Assembly (NCBI RefSeq): GCF_000151315.2
Contig: NW_011887299.1
Location: 1,326,885 to 1,390,884 of the forward strand
Origin: Capsaspora owczarzaki ATCC 30864
Taxonomy: Eukaryota; Opisthokonta; Filasterea
Reading direction: 5' to 3'
Length of the DNA stretch: 64,000 bases
Below, in pieces: positions 58,412 to 64,000 of this stretch. Within the stretch, counting starts at the first letter, position 1. The number at the start of each line of letters is the position of its first letter. Made by a program: the position numbers and the translations under genes. The notes below the pieces were generated by a model. That model saw only the letters and a program-made list of their open reading frames with translations, had not been told where the DNA came from and did not search any database.

Positions 58412-61400
58412 ATGTTCCGTTTTTCCAAACCGCGGCCAGTCGAGCTCGACAGCAGCGACGACTCTGCCGCCCGGACGACGGCCACCGGCGGCAGCGTCAC
58501 AGCCAGCACCAGCATTAGCACAGCCGCACCAGGAGGCGGCAGGGCGAGCGAGGCCGGGCACGGTCGAGGTGGAGCTGCAGGCCGTGGAGGAGCGACAAGG
58601 CAATTTGCTGCACACACATCGTCGACCGTCAGCACGGACAGCAGCAGCAGTAGTAGTCGAGACAAGTCAGCAGCAGCAGCAGCAGCAGCAGGAGCAGCAG
58701 CAGGCGGTGGTGGTCGGGCTGCGGGTCGGAAGGACGACGGCAATGGAGCAGTAGTGCCAGCTGGTATTGGTCGGAGCTGGAATCAGAGCGTCAACAACAA
58801 CAACAACAACAGCAACAAGCCAGCGACCAGTAGTAGCACATCGCAAGCCAAGACCGCTACTGCTACGAATACGGCTGCAACAACTGCCACAACTACCACG
58901 AACACGACCACTGCGACAGTACCGCCAAGTACGAGCAGTCAGTCGACCAAAGTGATGCAGTCGTCGTCGTCGGCCAAAGCTGCCAAGTCGTCCAAATCTG
59001 GCGCGTATTCCACTGTATGGCACATTACGCTGCCACCAGAGGACGAATCAACAACCACCAAGACCAGCACTGCAGCAGTAATGCCGACGACAACTGGAAC
59101 CACGGATACCGCTGCGAGCACGACTCCGCCGAGCAGCAAGGGCAGCAGCAATGGTAACCAACCTGGTAACGGTACCAAGATTGCTACCCAAGCGACCAGC
59201 ACGAAATCTACCACGACGACGACGACTACTCCTACTACTACTACTACTACTACTACTACTAATGCTGCTGCTAATCCTACTGGTGCAATTGTACCGGCGA
59301 ATGGAAGCCAGAAGACTGCAGACCGGAGCACCAAACCCATCCCGCCTCGGCCGCACCCCGTCAAGCCAAGCATTGCCGACCGCATTCGAGTCTTTGGCGG
59401 ACTCGCTCCCTCTGAAAGTTCCAACACTAGCAACTCTACTACCGTTAAAAGCCATGCTGCAGACCAGATTAATGACGGTGGTGATCAAGATGTCATGGAT
59501 GTGCTGCGAGCGCCGTTACATTCCCCATTGCAACGGTCGCGCTCGGACGAGTCTGCTCTCGGAAGCGAGCAAAGTAGCGCGCTATCAAGCCCCGAGCTCA
59601 GCAATAGCGTCAGCAAAGCTCTATATCGGCCGCCAGCACCGTTGCCAGCGGAGACCGTCGCGTCGCCTGTGGCCAACAACATCAACAACCACAATCACGC
59701 GTTCGGGCCAAAAGCTGTTTCGGCAGCAGCGTCCTATCCAATGATGCGTCCAGTAGCATCATTTTCACCTGTAGACGACACGAGCTCTGTCGCCGCCACC
59801 GCGCCCACGACTCCGGTTGCGCGCAACAGTGATCCGGACGCGCTGCTCGGCGCACGCCCAAGCGCTCGGAGCGGGTTGAAAAAATCATACTCGCTCATGT
59901 CAAAGCGCTCGACGCGGCTCTACGATTCCATGCGAATGCGCGCGAGCCGCCTGCCTGGAATCGTCTTTATCGACCACGACACTCTGCGCTCGACATACTC
60001 GTACGTGTCGCCATCACCCTCGGCGCTCCAACAGCTTGGTCAGGGTATCAATTCTCGCGAAGCCCTGCGCACATCGGCCTACATGTATCTCGCGTCATCG
60101 CCCAGCTTGAGTCGAACGACATCGATCAGCAGGCAACACGCTACCAGCGAGGACGCAACTTCCCTTGCATCGGGGTATGCCATGTTAAATGGGGCAGATG
60201 ACGCTGGCTCTGCAAGACCAATGTCTATGCTATCACGCCGCAGTATTGCATCGGGCTACGCAGTGCTCGGCACGGACACGGACTCGCTTTCGGACGGGCT
60301 GCCAATCTCAGAGTGCTTTTATGCCCTTCCCACCTCGCCCCAGACGCGAGTTCCGCCTTGTTTCCTGTCTGGCTCGCTGACTTCCCGCGATCTCATCACC
60401 TTTTCCACCACGCTTGGCTCTGGCAATTTCGGTGTCGTGATGCGGGGTGAAATTCCTGCCTCGATTCTCACGGTTGCCCAAAGACGTCGCATGTCTCGAT
60501 CGCAGTCACCGGCGATGCAAGCATCACCTGGATCGCCTGGCTCTCCTGTGTCCCCAAATGCACCGACGGGTTCTGCCGTTGCAAAGAGGCACCCGTTCCT
60601 GCACGAGGGTCTCATCGAGCTCAGCATTGCAGAAGCTCTCAAAGATGACGATGACGAGGAGGACAAAGAGGACGACAACGACCCGAGCGATCCCGACGAC
60701 CCCATGGACACGCTGCGCTCGTCCGCGAGCAGCATCCCGCGCGGGTCGTTCTCGTCTGTTCAACATGCGGACGATACCCTCAGTCTCGAGTTGAAGGCCA
60801 CGACGGTGCAGGTCGCTGTCAAAATCCTCAAGGAAGGCGCGGACGACAAAAGCAAAGATGACTTTGCCGAGGAGGCTGCCGCCATGGCCAAGTTTGGTCA
60901 CCCGAACATTGTCCGCGTTCTTGCCTATTTTGCGGAATGCGAGCCCTATCTTCTCGTGCTCGAGTTCCTCGAGTACGGCGACGTTCGAGACCTCATGCAG
61001 CAATGCTGGGGCGACGAAGCAAACACCTCTGCGTTGCTGCCAGTGCGGGACGCCGAGTTTGTGCACATTCTCTCGCAAATCGCATCGGCCATGGCCTACC
61101 TGGCGTCGCTCCGTTTTGTTCACCGCGATCTCGCTGCGCGCAACTGTCTCGTTGGAGGTGGCTTGACGGTCAAAATCTCCGACTTTGGCTTGTCGCGTGC
61201 CCTTGACGAAGACAGCGACTATTATCTCGTCAAGACCCGCGGTGCACTGCCTGTGAAGGTGAGCCATTCAAAAAACGGGTTAAAATTTCGTTGCGAGCAA
61301 GGGCCGGGAAGGGATGGTGCGGGGCGTCCGAGTTGACCTTGATTGTTTTGGTTGTTTGTTTTTTCTACACGTGAAACAGTGGATGGCCCCCGAGTCACTC

Positions 61401-61459
61401 AAGTTGAAACGATTCAGCACTGCTACCGATGTTTACGGAATGTGAGTTTTTTTTGGTTG

Positions 61460-61504
<45 letters not shown>

Positions 61505-61941
61505 CGTTTTGTCACGCAACTTGCTCACCAACAACATTCGTCATATCGTTCTAGGGGCGTAACCATGTGGGAAATCTACTCGTATGGTGCTGCGCCATTC
61601 AAAGACATTCCCCCGTTTGAAGTCATCGACCTTGTTGACAAGGGCAAGCGTCTCGATCAACCCGCCGCTTGTAGCCTTCAAATGTAAGAGTATTGCTGGA
61701 ACGCTCGTGTAACGTCCCGACGCTGTGGTTGATGCTCATGGTATGGCCTCTTTGACACAGCTACTCCCTCATGCTCAAGTGCTGGGAGGCCGATCCAACA
61801 CTCAGACCGTCCTTCGACGACATTGGGCTGTTCCTTCGCGGAACGCAGACAGCCGGGGCGGCCAGTGAGATCCGCGATCTCGGCAAGCTTTTAGCTGACA
61901 TCAAGGCGCAGTACCAACTGGAATCCGGAGGAACGCAATAG
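58412..61941 (+). CDS. Cytoplasmic tyrosine kinase with long disordered N-terminus
   Basis: Four exons (58412-61258, 61380-61441, 61555-61683, 61761-61941) encode 1,072 residues. Residues 1-~550 are Thr/Ser/Ala/Gln-rich. A cluster of Tyr motifs (YSYV, YMYL, GYAML, GYAVL, FYALP) lies at ~530-640. The kinase domain follows: LGSGNFGVVMRG (~669), VAVKIL (~801), FVHRDLAARNCLV (~904), KISDFGLSRAL, activation-loop YY pair, LPVKWMAPESLK, and DVYGMGVTMWEIYSYGAAPF. HRDLAARN and LPVKWMAPE are tyrosine-kinase signatures. A ~115-residue acidic/Ser-rich insert separates the glycine loop from the catalytic Lys. No SH2, SH3 or membrane span is visible, so it fits no standard animal subfamily. ATG 58412 was chosen because upstream codons translate a T-run; an upstream in-frame ATG at 58214 exists. 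Confidence 0.9.
61465..61504 (+). repeat. T40 homopolymer in a kinase intron
   Basis: Forty consecutive T inside the 113-bp intron 61442-61554, about 50 bases before its CTAG acceptor; it makes up about a third of the intron. Confidence 0.95.
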
Positions 61942-62049
61942 CCAGCTCGTAGTATTTTTTGATTTCATTTTTTTTATTCGTTCAAAAAACAACCTCTCTT
62001 CAAATTCCATCCCTTGTTGCCCCCCCCACACACACACACACACAGTAAA

Positions 62050-63960
62050 TCACATAAAGCTGACATTCATCTCGTTCGGATTGGTAGAGTGTAGTTGAAA
62101 GGACGCGGTGCTCGTTGGACTATGAGCGGCTTGGGTGTGAACCACTTTCTGACCAAACCGAACTCGCGGAGTCGCTCGAACCGACCCCGGCGCATTCTTT
62201 GAGCCAAACGAGCTGCTAGAACGAAGGATACTGGCGGGTGCTTTGACTTCTGTGGCGTGAAACAAATCAAAGAAGAAAAGGAAAAAAGGAAAAAAAAAAA
62301 AGAGAACGACAGAAACAAACAAACAAAAAAAAAAAATACAAATAAAAAAGGCAGCGCAAGGTGCGTTGAAATGAGTCAAACTCCCTGGAAACAATCGTCT
62401 TGCACTGTTACAGAAACGTACCAGATGGTCGATACGCTGGTTGGGGACGAGCAGCCGGGGTAGACGGGAAGAGAAAGCTGGTGGAGCCGTGGTCTTCCAC
62501 GTCTTCATCGTTCGTGTTCAGATCCAACGTGACATCTGCATCACTAAACATGCGGCTTTGAGCGCCAGCCCAGATCCCGTTATTATGATGAGTGATCAAC
62601 GATTCGTTCAGAGATTGTGCCTTCAGAATGTTGTTTTCTCGAGGAGAGCCGATGGGAAGCAACGATACATCCAGCAACGATCGAGCTGCAGCAGATGGGT
62701 GGGCGCGCACCGACGAGGAGCTAGAGAACATGGCCTCGGAGCGTGCGGGTGACGATTGCTTGGCGGTACGAGCTGGATGTTCAAAGTACTGCGTGGAAGT
62801 CGTCGGAGGTAGAGACGAGTTGAAGTTGGCAGGGATGGCGGTGCTTCGCCCAGGAGAGGAACTTGCAAAAGACATATCCAGCAATGTTCTGGCGGGAGGA
62901 GCTTGTCGGGGTGAAGCAGCAACGACATTCGATTGGCGCAACGTTGAGCGCGAGGTGGTCGTGGACGCTGCTTGCTGCGGCTGGGACGACTGGAATCTGA
63001 GCAAACCGGGTGTGGCAAACAGCTGCTGTCGGATTCCGTTGACGTTTTCGTCTTCCATCGAGCCAGCGGATTGGTCGAGGTTGTTGAGTGAGACCTGGTT
63101 CTGGTTCTGGTTCTGGTGCAGCGAGGAGAAGGAGGAAGAGTTTGCCGTTCCCAGTGCAGGCGCGAGCGACGCTGCAGGATTCCGTTTGGCTGCCGCCCAC
63201 GAAAGCAACTCAGCTTCGACGGTTTGGAGCCGTGATGCAACATCATCGGATACAAAGGCATCCTCCTGCTCGTCTTCTTCCTCCTCCTGCTCTTCCTCTT
63301 CCTCGTCCTGCACCTCCAGCATACTTCCGTGGAGCAAATCCTCCGCGGCATCGAGTTCTTCGTCGTCGTAATGAATTTCAGGCATGATGCTCATGTCGTT
63401 CAGGTTTGTCGCGGCCATGGGCGAGCGATGCGCGTCCCCCGAGCCCCACGCTCCGGGCGATCGATGCGACATTGCTGACTGCGGCGTTGACGACGCTGCT
63501 GCTATGGGAGAGACATCTGGCTCGGGGAGAAGCTGCAGCACGGTTGAGCGCACATCGTCCCCGCGAAGTTCCATCTCAACCATGTCGTCCAGACCCGCTC
63601 CAGGCAGAAGATCGTGCTCGACGATACTGTCGGCAGAGAATTTGAAGGAGAATGGAGCCGCACGCGATGATGCAGATGATGATGATGCAAGGCCTGATGC
63701 AAAAAGTGGCGTTTGAGAGGACTGCGCGAGCGGCGTTTGCTGTCGCGAGCTTGCAAACATTCCAGGTCGCTCTGGAGTCTGCTCTGCTGCTGCAGACATG
63801 GACAAATCATCCTCTTGTGGCAGGATGGAAAAGTTGAGCGGTGCAAATACGTGATGCTGTTCCTGCGCGCCCTCGTCGGCCAAGTCTTCCTCGTCAGGAT
63901 CAGCCTCATCCAGTCCGGCCTGGTCAGTATCAACCTCGTCCTCGCTGCCGTCGTGAACCG
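62050..63960 (-). CDS. Unknown acidic, Ser-rich protein, 3' part (partial)
   Basis: The last two exons of a minus-strand gene are visible: 62422-63960 (acceptor CAG at 63961-63963) and 62050-62249. About 580 residues can be read; the start lies beyond the right edge. It opens with an acidic stretch (VHDGSEDEVDTDQAGLDEAD), has an uninterrupted Glu-rich block (EVQDEEEEEQEEEEDEQED) and repeated short motifs ARTLLDMSFASS and ARSLLDVSLLPIGSP. The C-terminus is basic (APASILRSSSSFGSKNAPGS). I do not recognise the family. The many SP and TP sites suggest a phosphorylated, disordered nuclear or cytoskeletal protein. It is convergent with the tyrosine kinase (108-bp gap). Confidence 0.72.
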
Positions 63961-64000
63961 CTGTTGGACCAAAAGAAAGATTTGGGGTGCTGGAAGTGGT

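Overview
The window is nuclear DNA from a small, gene-dense eukaryotic genome. It carries 14 protein-coding genes in 64 kb. Introns are mostly short, intergenic gaps are mostly under 1 kb, and introns and UTRs are full of A/T, GA and CT runs. The gene content fits a unicellular relative of animals (Holozoa), possibly a filasterean such as Capsaspora. The evidence is a tyrosine kinase with the HRDLAARN loop, an SH3 adaptor with phosphotyrosine-type motifs, a class C GPCR, two Notch-ligand-like sushi/EGF receptors, a class IIa-like histone deacetylase and an animal-like AP-2 alpha. The assignment is inference from domains, with no species-level marker.

Layout: (1) 1-1397 minus, 5' part of a TM9SF3-type nonaspanin, continuing off the left edge. 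(2) 1985-9704 plus, a ~2,480-aa STAND-like protein with CHAT-like modules, a NACHT-like region, pentapeptide repeats and WD-like repeats. (3) 9900-16421 minus, a single-exon class C GPCR with three tandem periplasmic-binding-type domains. (4) 17048-19783 minus, NADP-isocitrate dehydrogenase with a peroxisomal C-terminus. (5) 20972-24534 plus, a two-SH3 adaptor. (6) 24846-31694 minus and (7) 34815-41945 plus, a head-to-head pair of paralogous DSL-like/sushi/EGF transmembrane proteins. (8) 42215-45405 minus, AP-2 alpha. (9) 46349-48100 minus, an unrecognised low-complexity protein with a possible histone fold. (10) 48955-54975 plus, a polyQ protein with a chromo-barrel/Tudor-knot module that splices into a class IIa-like HDAC. 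(11) 55450-57831 minus, a nuclease-fold plus kinase-like protein of Crinkler type. (12) 58412-61941 plus, a cytoplasmic tyrosine kinase. (13) 62050-63960 minus, the 3' part of an unknown acidic Ser-rich protein. A weak Cys-rich exon at 33889-34137 minus is a possible 14th.

Exon junctions were set by hand from GT/AG sites and reading-frame phase. IDH, AP-2 alpha, TM9SF3, the paralogue pair and the kinase come out with consistent phase throughout, and the first three also match what I recall of the animal proteins. The STAND-like protein and the HDAC fusion rest partly on inferred junctions. The signalling genes (GPCR, tyrosine kinase, SH3 adaptor, DSL-like receptors) suggest an elaborate sensing repertoire, but there is no operon-like logic. 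No retrovirus-like or other mobile element, CRISPR array, tRNA or rRNA was recognised.
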